Shown one piece after another: positions 46,149 to 55,563 of a stretch of DNA of 64,000 nt; the first letter of the stretch is position 1; every line of letters begins with the position of its first letter. The notes beneath the pieces were generated by a model. It saw nothing but the letters and a program-made list of their open reading frames with translations, did not search any database and had not been told where the DNA came from. Source of the stretch: Tabrizicola caldifontis (GTDB lineage: Bacteria > Pseudomonadota > Alphaproteobacteria > Rhodobacterales > Rhodobacteraceae); contig NZ_SIJH01000016.1 in assembly GCF_004762095.1 (NCBI RefSeq), forward strand, positions 31,011 through 95,010, read 5' to 3'. Both the position numbers and the translations under genes were made by a program.

Positions 46149-46922
46149 TTACCCGGCGAAGGGATCGACCGGATAGCACACCCCCACCAGATACAGGCCC
46201 TGCGGCGGCGCCACGGGTCCGCAGGCCGCGCGGTCTCGCGCCTGAAGCGCAGCGCGCACATCGGCAGGGGACCAGGCGCCCGTGCCGACCCGTTCCAGCG
46301 TTCCGACGATCGAGCGGACCTGATTGTGCAGGAAGGACCGTGCGGCAAGATCGAAGCGGTATTCAATGCCGCCGGGATAGGGGTGTTCGGTAATGTCGAT
46401 CCTGTCCAGCGTCTTCACCGGGCTTTTCGCCTGGCAAAGCGTTGAGCGGAAGGTGGTGAAATCATGATGCCCCACCAATTCCGCCGCGCCGGCCCGCATC
46501 GCCTGCAGATCCAGACGGTTCAGCACCTGCCAGACCAGGCCCCGGTCATGGGTCACCGGCGCACGGCGCGCGACCAGACGGAAGGCATAGCGCCGCCCGG
46601 TGGCCGAGAAGCGGGCATGAAAGTCATCCGGAACGCGCGCGCAGGCGGTGATCGCCACCGAGGCGGGCCGAAGGTGCGCGTTCAGCGCCTCGGATAGCCG
46701 GAAAGGATCCCAGTCTCGGCGCAGGTCGGCATGGGCGACCTGCGCCGTGGCATGCACACCGGCGTCGGTCCGCCCGGCGGCAGCGATGCTGTGCGGGCCG
46801 GGCTCCAGCTTGGCCAGGGCCTGCTCGATGGCGTCCTGAACCGAGGGCAGGCCGCCGGCCTGGCGCTGCCAGCCCGCGAAGGGGCCGCCGTGATAGTCGA
46901 TACGAAGGGCATAGCGTGGCAT
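46149..46922 (-). CDS. truA: tRNA pseudouridine(38-40) synthase TruA
   Basis: Converts uridines 38-40 of the tRNA anticodon arm to pseudouridine. From ATG 46922 ([13 protein letters not shown]) it has 257 residues. The catalytic Asp lies in [11 protein letters not shown]; the segments [15 protein letters not shown] and [15 protein letters not shown] are family blocks. A GTG three codons upstream is possible but unneeded. No fmt or dapE neighbour is present. Confidence 0.95.
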   Translation of the reverse strand: MPRYALRIDYHGGPFAGWQRQAGGLPSVQDAIEQALAKLEPGPHSIAAAGRTDAGVHATAQVAHADLRRDWDPFRLSEALNAHLRPASVAITACARVPDDFHARFSATGRRYAFRLVARRAPVTHDRGLVWQVLNRLDLQAMRAGAAELVGHHDFTTFRSTLCQAKSPVKTLDRIDITEHPYPGGIEYRFDLAARSFLHNQVRSIVGTLERVGTGAWSPADVRAALQARDRAACGPVAPPQGLYLVGVCYPVDPFAG

Positions 46923-46990
46923 GCGCCCCACCTATACCGGATGGCGTGCCATGTGAATGCGCCTCGACGGCCTGCGGCCGGGCCCCCGCG

Positions 46991-47785
46991 TCAGCCGATC
47001 CGGTAGCTTGACGCAGTGACGCCGCCAAACAGGTCGGTGTCGTGATAGACCATGGTGGCCGGCTCGTCCTCGGCCGCGCCAAGGGCGGCAAAGAGGGGAA
47101 CGAAGTGATCTTCCTGCTTGTGGCAGACGCGGGCATAGGGCGCGCTTTCCCAATGCAGAAGCCGGTCCGTGCGCTCTGCGGGCGGGGCGGCCATGGTTTC
47201 GGCCAGCCATGCATCGAAGGCTTCGGAGGGTTCCTTCGCGCCGGGGCCGAACAGGCGCAGGTTGTGGTAGGACAGGCCAGAGCTGATGATCAGCACACCC
47301 TCGTCGCGCAGCGGGGCGAGGGCGCGGCCAAGAGCGAAGTGCTCTTGCGGGTTGTAGCCCTTGCGCAGCGAGACCTGGAACAGTGGCGTGCTGGCATCGG
47401 GATACATCACATAGGCAGGCACGAAGGTGCCATGGTCGAAGCCCTGCTTGTCGTCCAGCCGAACCGGCAGGCCGGCGGCGCCGATCAGTTCGGCTGCGCG
47501 ACGGGCAAGGCCGGGGGCACCGGGGGCAGGGTAGGTGATCTGGAAGGTATGAGGCGGAAAACCGTGGTAATCATAGACCATCGGCGGCCTGGGCGAGGAC
47601 ATGACGGCAAAGCCATCGTCCTCCCAATGCCCAGAGATCATGAGGATCGCCCTCGGCGGTTGCGGCAGATCCTTGACCATCCGGACAAACGAGGCCTCGA
47701 GGTTCGCGAACATCGCCCGCCAGTCGGGCATCCACGGCCACGGGCCGCCGCCGTGGCTGATGAAATAGGTGGGCATGCGGGTCAT
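46991..47785 (-). CDS. DODA-type extradiol aromatic ring-opening dioxygenase
   Basis: A 264-residue class III extradiol dioxygenase related to LigB and plant DODA (E. coli YgiD). Metal-binding histidines are in YFISHGGGPW and MISGHWE; GFDHGTFVP is the catalytic-His block. It would cleave a catechol-type ring, such as DOPA, using non-haem iron; substrate unknown. ATG 47785 has GGAG upstream. The frame stays open far upstream through unrelated genes, which is due to base composition only. Confidence 0.9.
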   Translation of the reverse strand: MTRMPTYFISHGGGPWPWMPDWRAMFANLEASFVRMVKDLPQPPRAILMISGHWEDDGFAVMSSPRPPMVYDYHGFPPHTFQITYPAPGAPGLARRAAELIGAAGLPVRLDDKQGFDHGTFVPAYVMYPDASTPLFQVSLRKGYNPQEHFALGRALAPLRDEGVLIISSGLSYHNLRLFGPGAKEPSEAFDAWLAETMAAPPAERTDRLLHWESAPYARVCHKQEDHFVPLFAALGAAEDEPATMVYHDTDLFGGVTASSYRIG

Positions 47786-47835
47786 GTCAGGCTCCGTCCT
47801 TCGGGTGTATCCAAGATGCCATCCTGTGACCCTTC

Positions 47836-47880
47836 GCGCAATTAGGCATAAATAACGTATTGAAGTGCAATTATGCACAA
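47836..47880. promoter_or_regulatory. Tandem GYGCAATTAKGCAYAA sites in a divergent promoter
   Basis: GCGCAATTAGGCATAA (47836-47851) and GTGCAATTATGCACAA (47865-47880) agree at 13 of 16 bases and start 29 bp apart. The second contains the perfect inverted repeat GTGCA-ATTA-TGCAC (47865-47878). They are 50-100 nt upstream of the dioxygenase gene in an AT-rich island, and may bind a LysR- or MarR-type regulator encoded elsewhere. Confidence 0.55.
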
Positions 47881-48052
47881 TACTTTTCTGTCGCAGGCCG
47901 GCTGCAGTACGGGATCTGGCGCTGTTGCCGAAGGATCGGGCAGCGACATGATTCGTCCCATTCGTTCCGGCCCCGGGCCAGGCGGGCCCGCTTGCATCGG
48001 CGGGGCGGAATGGCATAGTCGGCCCCTGACCATTCAGCCGGGAGCATGACCG

Positions 48053-48838
48053 ATGAAATCCACCCTCGCCGCCCTTCTGGGCCTCAGCCTTCTTGCCGCG
48101 CCCGCCCTTGCGCAGGATCTGCCCGATCTGGGCGGCCGCGAGGTCGTGGTGGTGACGGAAAACGCCTATCCGCCGCTGCAGTTCCTCGACAAGTCGGGTG
48201 CCGCCGTGGGCTGGGAATACGACGCGATGGCGGAAATCGCCAAGCGGCTGAACATCACCGTGAAATACGAGAACATCAGCTGGGACGCGATGATCCCGGC
48301 AGTGTCGGAAGGCCAGTACGACATGGGGATGACCGGGATCACCATCCGCGACGACCGCAAGGAGCAGGTTGATTTCTCGGACAGCTACATGACCAGCGAG
48401 ATGGTGATGATGGTGCGCGGGGATGAGGAGCGCTTTTCCGATGCGGCATCGTTCGCGGCCAATCCCGACCTGCTGATGGCGGCGCAACCCGGTACGACGC
48501 CCTTCTATGTCGGGGTCTATGATGTGCTGGACGGGAACGAGGCAAACCCGCGGATCAAGCTGTTCGAGACCTTCGGCGCGGGGGTCGAGGCGCTGAAGGC
48601 GGGCGACGTCGATCTGGTGTTGACCGATGGCACCTCGGGCCAGGGCTATGTCGACGCGTCGAACGGCGGGCTGAAGATCGTGGGCGAGAAGCTGGGGACC
48701 GAGGATTTCGGCTTCATCTTCCCCAAGGGCAGCGACCTGGTCGCGCCGATGAACGCGGCGATTGCCAGCATGAAGGCGGATGGCACGATCGACGCGCTGA
48801 ACAAGAAGTGGTTCCTCGAATACAAGATGGCCGAGTAA
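48053..48838 (+). CDS. ABC transporter substrate-binding protein, amino acid type
   Basis: A 261-residue periplasmic binding protein of the SBP_bac_3 family. Signal peptide [21 protein letters not shown]; mature domain with [30 protein letters not shown] and [33 protein letters not shown] closes the fold. Ligand is likely a polar amino acid or a related compound. A hairpin and 39 nt separate it from the permease gene, typical for making more binding protein than permease. No ATPase gene is adjacent. Confidence 0.92.
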   Translation: MKSTLAALLGLSLLAAPALAQDLPDLGGREVVVVTENAYPPLQFLDKSGAAVGWEYDAMAEIAKRLNITVKYENISWDAMIPAVSEGQYDMGMTGITIRDDRKEQVDFSDSYMTSEMVMMVRGDEERFSDAASFAANPDLLMAAQPGTTPFYVGVYDVLDGNEANPRIKLFETFGAGVEALKAGDVDLVLTDGTSGQGYVDASNGGLKIVGEKLGTEDFGFIFPKGSDLVAPMNAAIASMKADGTIDALNKKWFLEYKMAE

Positions 48839-48846
48839 GGGCCGCC

Positions 48847-48870
48847 GGTCCGGGCCGTTCGGCCCGGGCC
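48847..48870 (+). terminator. Hairpin between binding protein and permease genes
   Basis: GGTCCGGGCC and GGCCCGGGCC pair over 10 bp (one T-G) around GTTC. The tail CTCTAG is only weakly T-rich, so it probably stabilises the upstream mRNA or stops part of the transcripts. Confidence 0.5.
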
Positions 48871-48877
48871 CTCTAGC

Positions 48878-49681
48878 ATGACGCCCAATCCCAAGCCTGA
48901 TGCCGACTTTCCCTGGTGGCTGGTGATCGTCGCGATCACCGGCCTGTGGCTGTTCTACGAGGTGCTGGCGGACGACGTCTATTCGGCGTCTCTGGCCGTC
49001 CTGGCCAAGGGAATCTGGATCACCGTGATCGTCACGCTGGTCGCCTATTTCGGGGCCTGCCTTCTTGGCCTTGGACTCGCGCTGGCGGGGCTGTCGCGCT
49101 GGGTCGTGCTGCGGCAGGTGGCGCGGCTGTATATCGAGGTGATGCGGGGCATCCCGATCATCGTGCTGCTTCTTTATGTTGCGTTCGTTCTGGCGCCCGC
49201 GCTGGTAACGGCCTGGAACTGGGCGTTCGTGCCGCTCGGGTTCGAGGAGGTGCGGGGGCGGGACTTTCCGCTGCTCTGGCGGGCGGTCATCGCGCTGATG
49301 CTGGCCTATTCGGCCTTTCTTGCCGAGATCTTCCGGGCAGGGCTGCAGGCAGTGGACAAGGGCCAGATCGAGGCGGCAAAGTCGCTGGGCCTGAACGGAT
49401 GGCAGCGGTTCCGCCACATCGTCTTTCCGCAGGCCTTCCGCATGGTGCTGCCGCCGCTCGGCAACGATTTCGTGGCCATGGTGAAGGATTCTTCGCTGGT
49501 CAGCGTGCTGGGGGTAACGGATATCACCCAGCTGGCCAAGGTCACGGCGGCCGGCAATTTCCGCTATTTCGAGACCTACAACGTCGCGGCGCTGTTGTAT
49601 CTGACGATGACAATCGGTCTTTCGCTGCTGCTGCGCCGGCTGGAGGCGCGGCTGCGCGGGCATGAGGCGCGGCAGCCTTAG
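48878..49681 (+). CDS. Amino acid ABC transporter permease
   Basis: A 267-residue inner-membrane permease of the HisM/GlnP type with about five helices; GIWITVIVTLVAYFGACLLG begins the domain and the EAA loop reads AAKSLGLNGWQRFRHIVFPQA, where the ATPase docks. It pairs with the binding protein upstream. No ATPase gene is within the window on either side, so an ATPase encoded elsewhere must serve it. GCGGCC-TTGT-GGCCGC directly after the stop may end the transcript. Confidence 0.92.
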   Translation: MTPNPKPDADFPWWLVIVAITGLWLFYEVLADDVYSASLAVLAKGIWITVIVTLVAYFGACLLGLGLALAGLSRWVVLRQVARLYIEVMRGIPIIVLLLYVAFVLAPALVTAWNWAFVPLGFEEVRGRDFPLLWRAVIALMLAYSAFLAEIFRAGLQAVDKGQIEAAKSLGLNGWQRFRHIVFPQAFRMVLPPLGNDFVAMVKDSSLVSVLGVTDITQLAKVTAAGNFRYFETYNVAALLYLTMTIGLSLLLRRLEARLRGHEARQP

Positions 49682-49684
49682 TGA

Positions 49685-49700
49685 GCGGCCTTGTGGCCGC
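49685..49700 (+). terminator. Hairpin after the permease gene
   Basis: GCGGCC/GGCCGC with loop TTGT, 3 nt past the stop, followed by ATGCCATTTG. Short stem, weak tail; a modest terminator call. Confidence 0.4.
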
Positions 49701-49745
49701 ATGCCATTTGTCTCGTCGTGGGGCCTGCGCCCTCCTCCTCGGTTG

Positions 49746-49790
49746 CCGGGGGCGCTTCGGCCCCCGGACCTTTCCGAGAGTATTTGCGCA
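49746..49790 (+). repeat. Dispersed intergenic repeat, copy 1
   Basis: CCGGGGGC-GCTTCG-GCCCCCGG (49746-49767) folds as an 8-bp hairpin and is followed by ACCTTTCCGAGAGTATTTGC. The same layout, hairpin then GACC...GAG.TATTTG, recurs at 57496-57548 and inverted at 57672-57725. Confidence 0.65.
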
Positions 49791-49862
49791 ATAGCAATCC
49801 GGGGTTGCGGGGTGGACCTTGGCGAGACGGGGGCCTAGCTTCCGTCGAAAAGGAGATCTGCG

Positions 49863-51872
49863 ATGAACGTGCTTCTGGACCGCTGGGATACCCCGTTCGG
49901 CCTGCCACCATTTGCGGCCATCCGGGACGAGGATTTCGGACCGGCCTTCGACGAGGCGTTGGCGCGGGCGCGGGCAACCATTGCAGCGATTGCCGAGGGG
50001 CCGGGCACTTCCTTTGCCGAGGTGATCGAGGCGCTGGAACTGGCGGAGGGCGATCTCGATCGGGTGGCGGGGGTGTTCTACAACCTGGCGGGTGCGGACA
50101 GCAACGATGCTCGCGAGGCACTGATGCGCGATCTGGCGCCGAAGATGTCTGCCTTCTCGTCCGAGGTTACCAACAACAAGGCGCTCTGGGCCAAGATCGA
50201 AGCATTGTGGCAGGGGCGCGATGGTCTGGATCTGACGGCAGAGCAGGCGCGGGTACTGGAGCTGTATCGGCGGATGTTCCTGCGGTCGGGCGCGGCGCTG
50301 GAGGGGGCGGCGGCCAAGCGGCTGACCGAGGTCAAGGCGCGGCTTGCGGTGCTTGGGACACAATTCGCGCAGAACCTGCTGGCCGAGGAGCGGGGCTGGC
50401 ACATGGAGCTGGCCGAGGCCGATCTGGCCGCCTTGCCGGCCTTCGTGCAGGATGCTGCTCGGGCGGCGGGGGCCGAGCGGGGCCTTGGCCCGGTGGTGAC
50501 GCTGAACCGCAGCCTGATCGTGCCGTTCCTGCAGTTCTCGCCCAACCGCGCGTTGCGCGAACGGGCCTACCATGCGTGGGTGGCGCGCGGGGCGAACGGC
50601 GGCGAAACGGACAACCGGGCGATTGCAGCGGAAATCCTGGCCTTGCGGGCAGAGCGCGCGCAGCTTCTGGGCTATCCCGACTTCGCGGCCTTCAAGCTGG
50701 AACCGGAGATGGCGAAGACCCCCGATACGGTGCGCGAACTGTTGCTGCGGGTCTGGCAGCCGGCGCGGGCCAGGGCGCTGGCGGATGCGGCTGTGCTGGA
50801 AGCGATGCTGCATGCCGACGGGTTCACCGGGCCGCTGGAACCCTGGGACTGGCACTATTACAGCGAGAAACGGCGGAAGGCAGAGCATGACCTGGATGAG
50901 GCGGCGCTGAAGCCCTACCTGTCGCTGGAGGCGATGCTGCGGGCGATGTTCGACTGCGCGACGCGGCTGTTCGGGCTGGAGTTCCGCGAGATCGAGGGGC
51001 CATTCTATCACCCCGATGTGCGCGGCTGGGAGGTCACGCGCGATGGCCGCCATGTCGCGGTCTTCTTGGGGGATTACTTTGCCAGGGGATCGAAACGCTC
51101 GGGCGCCTGGTGTTCGGCGATGCGGTCGCAAAGGAAGCTTGGGGGCGATCAGCGGCCGATCGTGGTGAACGTCTGCAACTTCGCCAGGGGCGAGCCGGCC
51201 TTGCTGTCCTGGGACGATGCGCGGACGCTGTTCCATGAATTCGGCCATGCGCTGCACCAGATGTTGTCGGACGTGACCTACGGCTTCATCAGCGGGACAT
51301 CCGTGGCGCGCGACTTCGTCGAACTGCCGAGCCAGCTTTACGAACACTGGCTGGAGGTGCCGCAGGTGCTGGAGGCCCATGCGCGGCACCATGAGACCGG
51401 CGAGCCGATGCCCGCCGAAATGTTGAAGCGGCTTCTGGACGCGGTCACCTATGACCAGGGCTTTGCCACGGTGGAATTCGTGGCTTCGGCCATGGTGGAC
51501 CTCGAGTTCCACACCGGCCAGCCGCCCGCCGACCCGATGCAGCGCCAGGCCGAGGTGCTGGAGGCGCTGGGCATGCCGCGCGCGATCCGCATGCGCCATG
51601 CGACACCGCATTTCGCGCATGTGTTCAGCGGCGACGGCTATTCCGCCGGCTATTACAGCTACATGTGGTCGGAGGTGATGGATGCCGATGCCTTCGCGGC
51701 CTTCGAGGAGGCGGGCGATCCCTTCGACCCCGCAACCGCGGCGCGGCTGGAGCGGTATATCCTGTCGGCGGGCGGGTCCGAAGAGGCCGAGGCGCTTTAT
51801 CTGAAGTTCCGCGGCAGGATGCCGGGGGTCGAGGCGCTCTTGAAGGGGCGGGGTCTTCTGGACGCGGCCTGA
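49863..51872 (+). CDS. M3 family oligopeptidase (Dcp/oligopeptidase A type)
   Basis: Zinc peptidase of 669 residues that degrades short peptides in the cytoplasm. The zinc site is HEFGHALH at residues 458-465, with the third ligand Glu expected in the following FVELPSQL segment. LLDRWDTPFGLPPF at the start and YSYMWSEVMDADAF near the end match the family. AAAAGGAGATC precedes the start. There is no signal peptide. It is separated from the ABC permease by a dispersed repeat and is probably transcribed alone. Confidence 0.94.
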   Translation: MNVLLDRWDTPFGLPPFAAIRDEDFGPAFDEALARARATIAAIAEGPGTSFAEVIEALELAEGDLDRVAGVFYNLAGADSNDAREALMRDLAPKMSAFSSEVTNNKALWAKIEALWQGRDGLDLTAEQARVLELYRRMFLRSGAALEGAAAKRLTEVKARLAVLGTQFAQNLLAEERGWHMELAEADLAALPAFVQDAARAAGAERGLGPVVTLNRSLIVPFLQFSPNRALRERAYHAWVARGANGGETDNRAIAAEILALRAERAQLLGYPDFAAFKLEPEMAKTPDTVRELLLRVWQPARARALADAAVLEAMLHADGFTGPLEPWDWHYYSEKRRKAEHDLDEAALKPYLSLEAMLRAMFDCATRLFGLEFREIEGPFYHPDVRGWEVTRDGRHVAVFLGDYFARGSKRSGAWCSAMRSQRKLGGDQRPIVVNVCNFARGEPALLSWDDARTLFHEFGHALHQMLSDVTYGFISGTSVARDFVELPSQLYEHWLEVPQVLEAHARHHETGEPMPAEMLKRLLDAVTYDQGFATVEFVASAMVDLEFHTGQPPADPMQRQAEVLEALGMPRAIRMRHATPHFAHVFSGDGYSAGYYSYMWSEVMDADAFAAFEEAGDPFDPATAARLERYILSAGGSEEAEALYLKFRGRMPGVEALLKGRGLLDAA

Positions 51873-51974
51873 AGGGGCATCCGACGGTGCCCGGGCCCCC
51901 GCAACCCGGCGATGAGTTCAATGCAGCCTTGACCCCCGGGTGGACGGCTGCGTCGCCCGGGACGTGCTGACGCT

Positions 51975-52940
51975 TCAGATCTGGCGCCTCAGGGCGCCGG
52001 GTGGCTGGCCGAACCGTGCGCGTAAGGCGCGGGACAGGGTCGAGGGGCTGGAAAAGCCTGTGCGCAGCGCGACCTCTGCCAAGGGGTGCCGCGTATCGGT
52101 CAGCATCCGACGGGCGGCCTGCAGGCGCAGATCAAGTGCATGGGCCGCGGGCGTCGTGCCCAGGCTTGCCCGGAACAGGCCTTCCAGGCGGCGTGGCGAA
52201 ACGCCGACCGCGCGGGCCGTGGCCGAGGCAGGTTCGGGCGCGTCGATCCGCGCCTCCATCCGCGCAAGCGCCGCAGCCACGCGGGGATCGAGGTCGGGAT
52301 CGGGGCCCCGACCGATCTGCGGTTCAGACCCCTTGCGCACTGTTGCCAGAAAGCTGGCCGCAACCTGCCGTGCCAGCGCCGCGCCGTGGCGGGCGCGGAT
52401 CAGATGCAGCATGAAGTCCGCAGCCGGTGCGGCACCGGAAATCGTCACCCGGTTACGGTCGATCACGAAACGGTCGGGAACCACGTCGATTTCGGGATGG
52501 GCCGCGGCGAGATCCTCCAGATCCTCCCAGTGGACCGTGGCGCGGTATCCGTCAAGAAGCCCCGCCCTGGCCAGCACCCTGGGGGCAGCATCGATGCCGC
52601 CGACCAGCCGAAAGCGCGGTGCGATCCGTCGCAGTTCGCTGATCAGCGGGCGGGTGGCCACCTCGTTCAGCCGGTATCCCGCAATAACGATCAATGCCTC
52701 GGCCCCGGCGGCATGCGCGAGGGGGCCGGAGGAGGGCAGTTCTAGCCCGCATGTCAGCGGCGCGGGACGGCCGTCCGGGGTGACGACACGCCAGCGATAG
52801 GCTTCGTTGCCGAGATGGCGATTGGCGTTGCGCAGCGGGTCGAGGGCACTGGCAACCTCCAGGATCGAGGCTTGCGGCAGCACGAACAGCGCTATCGTCA
52901 GGCTCTGGTCCGAAGGCAGAAAGATAGCGTTTTCCGTCAT
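51975..52940 (-). CDS. GlxA/CdhR-type transcriptional regulator (DJ-1/GATase1 + AraC)
   Basis: A 321-residue AraC-family regulator. Residues about 15-185 are a GATase1/DJ-1-like ligand-sensing domain (IALFVLPQASILEVASALDP, ALIVIAGY, LVGGIDAAPRVLARAG), and 215-320 hold two helix-turn-helix motifs ending in HPLAEVALRTGFSSPSTLSRALRARFG. CdhR and GbdR of Pseudomonas, which respond to carnitine and glycine betaine, have this architecture. It is divergent from the carnitine-type genes by only 72 nt, making it the likely regulator of that cluster. The effector is inferred. Confidence 0.88.
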   Translation of the reverse strand: MTENAIFLPSDQSLTIALFVLPQASILEVASALDPLRNANRHLGNEAYRWRVVTPDGRPAPLTCGLELPSSGPLAHAAGAEALIVIAGYRLNEVATRPLISELRRIAPRFRLVGGIDAAPRVLARAGLLDGYRATVHWEDLEDLAAAHPEIDVVPDRFVIDRNRVTISGAAPAADFMLHLIRARHGAALARQVAASFLATVRKGSEPQIGRGPDPDLDPRVAAALARMEARIDAPEPASATARAVGVSPRRLEGLFRASLGTTPAAHALDLRLQAARRMLTDTRHPLAEVALRTGFSSPSTLSRALRARFGQPPGALRRQI

Positions 52941-53012
52941 GAATATTTCGTAATACGCAAAGCGTGGGCTGGCAAGGCGGCTATGGTGTCGCCAACCTTT
53001 TGGGAGAAAGCC

Positions 53013-53927
53013 ATGCCGCTGACCATGAATCGTGAGGTCTTCATCACCTGTGCCGTGACCGGATCGGGCGGAACGCAGGACCGCAGCCCGCATGTGCCGC
53101 GCAGCCCGAAGCAGATTGCCGAAAGTGCCATCGCAGCGGCCAGGGCGGGGGCTGCTGTGGTGCATTGCCACGTCCGCGACCCGGAAACCGGCAAGCCCAG
53201 CCGCAAGCTGGAATACTACCGCGAAGTGACCGAGCGCATCCGCGACAGCGACACGGATGTGGTACTGAACCTGACCGCGGGCATGGGCGGCGACATGTAT
53301 TTTGACGGCACCGAGGCCATGACCCGGATGGCCGACAAGTCCGACATGTGCGGCGCGGAAGAGCGCGTGGCCCATGTCGTGGAATGCCGGCCCGAGATCT
53401 GCACGCTGGACTGCGGCACGATGAACTTCAACGAGGCCGACTATGTGATGGTCAACACGCCCGGCATGCTGCGCGACATGGCCCGGCGGATGACGGCCGC
53501 AGGCGCGCGGATCGAGATCGAGGCCTTCGACACTGGCCATCTGTGGCTGGCCAAGGAACTGGTGAAGGAAGGTGTGATCCCCGAGCCGGTGCTGGTACAG
53601 CTTTGCATGGGTGTGCCGTGGGGCGCGCCGGATGACCTGAATACCTTCATGGCGATGGTGAACAACGTTCCGCAGGGCTGGCACTGGTCGGCCTTTTCGT
53701 TGGGACGGCATCAGATGCCCTATGTTGCCGCGGCCGTGCTTGCAGGGGGCAATGTGCGGGTGGGGCTGGAAGACAACCTGTGGCTGGAAAAGGGGGTGCT
53801 GGCCACCAATGCCCAGCTGGTAGAACGTGCGGCTAACATCATCGAGAACCTTGGCGCGCGGGTCATCACCCCGGCCGAGGTGCGGGCGCGGCTGAAGCTG
53901 GAAAAGCGCGCACCGCTGGCAAGGTAG
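53013..53927 (+). CDS. Beta-keto acid cleavage enzyme (probable 3-dehydrocarnitine cleavage)
   Basis: A 304-residue BKACE (DUF849) protein. Zinc ligands His51 and His53 lie in VVHCHVRDPETG and a further family block is GVPWGAPDD. BKACE enzymes join a beta-keto acid to acetyl-CoA, giving acetoacetate and a new acyl-CoA. Next to a carnitine dehydrogenase-thioesterase fusion, the likely substrate is 3-dehydrocarnitine, with betainyl-CoA as product. TTTTGGGAGAAAG precedes ATG 53013; ATG 53025 is a second option. The general 3-keto-5-aminohexanoate role is less likely here. Confidence 0.88.
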   Translation: MPLTMNREVFITCAVTGSGGTQDRSPHVPRSPKQIAESAIAAARAGAAVVHCHVRDPETGKPSRKLEYYREVTERIRDSDTDVVLNLTAGMGGDMYFDGTEAMTRMADKSDMCGAEERVAHVVECRPEICTLDCGTMNFNEADYVMVNTPGMLRDMARRMTAAGARIEIEAFDTGHLWLAKELVKEGVIPEPVLVQLCMGVPWGAPDDLNTFMAMVNNVPQGWHWSAFSLGRHQMPYVAAAVLAGGNVRVGLEDNLWLEKGVLATNAQLVERAANIIENLGARVITPAEVRARLKLEKRAPLAR

Positions 53928-54087
53928 CCGCGAAACCGATCGCGGATCGGCCCCCCTCCCTTTCCCTCTTCGACGCGGGGGCGAGCGCGGAGCGGGTGCC
54001 CACGGCCTGCCATCGGAAGGTAAGAACTGCCCTTCCCCGCTTGCCGGGGATGGGCCGGGATGGGGGAACCGCAATGGGACGGGACAC

Positions 54088-55563
54088 ATGGCGCGCAAGG
54101 TAGCGATCATCGGTGGCGGGGTCATCGGCGGCGGCTGGGCCGCGCGGTTCCTGCTGAATGGCTGGGACGTCGGGGTGTTCGATCCCGATCCCGAGGCAGA
54201 GCGCAAGATCGCCGCGGTGTTGTCGAACGCGCGGGCGGCCCTGCCCGCGCTGTCGGATGTCCCGATGCCACCCGAAGGCAAGCTCAGCTTCCACGGCACC
54301 ATCGGCGAGGCGGTCGAAGGGGCGGAGTATGTGCAGGAATCGGTCAGCGAGCGGATCGAACTTAAGCACAAGGTATATGCCCAGCTGCAACAGGCTAATC
54401 CCGGCGTCCTGATCGGATCGTCGACCAGCGGGTTCAAGGCAAGCGACCTGCAGAAGGGTTCTCCTGCGCCCGAAAACATCATCGTCGCGCATCCGTTCAA
54501 CCCGGTCTATCTGCTGCCGTTGTCGGAAGTCTCGGGTAGCCCGGCGAACCCGCCCGAGGTGGTCGATCGCACCGTGCAGATCATGCGCGACATCGGGATG
54601 TTCCCGCTGGTGATCCGGCACGAGATCGACGCCTTCATCGGCAACCGGTTCCTCGAGGCGGTGTGGCGCGAGGCGCTGTGGATGCTGAAGGACGGCATAG
54701 CCACGACCGAAGAGATCGACGATGCGATCCGCATGGGTTTCGGTCTGCGCTGGGGGCAGATGGGCCTGTTCGAAACCTACCGCATCGCGGGCGGCGAGGC
54801 AGGGATGCGACATTTCATGGCCCAGTTCGGCCCGGCGCTGAAATGGCCCTGGACGAAACTCATGGACGTGCCCGAGTTCAATGGCGAACTGGTGGATCTT
54901 GTGGCCAGCCAGTCCGACGCGCAGTCCGGCATGTATGGCATCCGGGAGCTTGAACGCATCCGCGACCGCAACCTGGTGGGCTTCCTGCGCGCGCTGAAGG
55001 AGCGGAACTGGGGTGCGGGGAAGGTGCTGAAGGAACACGATGAACGCCGTGCCGCGGCCTTCCTTGCCGAGATGCAGAAGGGGTTGGACACGGGCCCGCA
55101 ACCTGCGCCCCTGGTCATGTGGCAGGGGCAGGTGCTGCCGGGCTGGATCGACTACAACGGCCACATGACCGAAAGCCGCTACTATTTCTGCAATTCGGAA
55201 ACTGTGGACAACTTCCTGCGGATGATCGGCGCGGGCATGGACTATGTAGCTGCCGGTCACAGCTACTATTCCGCCGAAACCCACATCCGCCATCTGGGCG
55301 AGGCAAAGCTCGGCGACCAGCTGCGGGGAGAATTGCAGATCATCGGCGCCGACGAGAAGCGCTTCCGCAGCTTCGTGCGGATCATGAAGGGCGAGGACTG
55401 CGTGGCGACGGTCGAACAGCTGTGCCTGCATGTCGACATGCAGGCGGGCAAGACCGTGCCGGCGTCGGTCGAGGTCTGGAAGAACCTGAAGGCCATTGCC
55501 GACGCCCACGCCGCGCTGCCGATGCCGGAAGGTGCGGGCCGGGCGGTCGGGCAGAAGAAGTGA
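54088..55563 (+). CDS. L-carnitine dehydrogenase fused to betainyl-CoA thioesterase
   Basis: A 491-residue fusion. Residues 1-320 are a 3-hydroxyacyl-CoA-dehydrogenase-type NAD enzyme (VAIIGGGVIGGGWAARF; HPFNPVYLLPLSEV; GFGLRWGQMGLFETY), matching carnitine 3-dehydrogenase. Residues 340-475 are a hot-dog thioesterase (LPGWIDYNGHMTESRYY). The first oxidises L-carnitine to 3-dehydrocarnitine; the second would hydrolyse betainyl-CoA made by the BKACE, releasing glycine betaine. The same fusion is known in Rhodobacteraceae. A 160-nt gap precedes it; the SDR start overlaps its stop by 4 nt. Confidence 0.88.
   Translation: MARKVAIIGGGVIGGGWAARFLLNGWDVGVFDPDPEAERKIAAVLSNARAALPALSDVPMPPEGKLSFHGTIGEAVEGAEYVQESVSERIELKHKVYAQLQQANPGVLIGSSTSGFKASDLQKGSPAPENIIVAHPFNPVYLLPLSEVSGSPANPPEVVDRTVQIMRDIGMFPLVIRHEIDAFIGNRFLEAVWREALWMLKDGIATTEEIDDAIRMGFGLRWGQMGLFETYRIAGGEAGMRHFMAQFGPALKWPWTKLMDVPEFNGELVDLVASQSDAQSGMYGIRELERIRDRNLVGFLRALKERNWGAGKVLKEHDERRAAAFLAEMQKGLDTGPQPAPLVMWQGQVLPGWIDYNGHMTESRYYFCNSETVDNFLRMIGAGMDYVAAGHSYYSAETHIRHLGEAKLGDQLRGELQIIGADEKRFRSFVRIMKGEDCVATVEQLCLHVDMQAGKTVPASVEVWKNLKAIADAHAALPMPEGAGRAVGQKK

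Noticed and set aside
46991..49702. 903-codon minus-strand frame read as one long protein
   Set aside because: Only the last 264 codons are a real protein (the DODA-type dioxygenase); the rest is antisense to the ABC genes.
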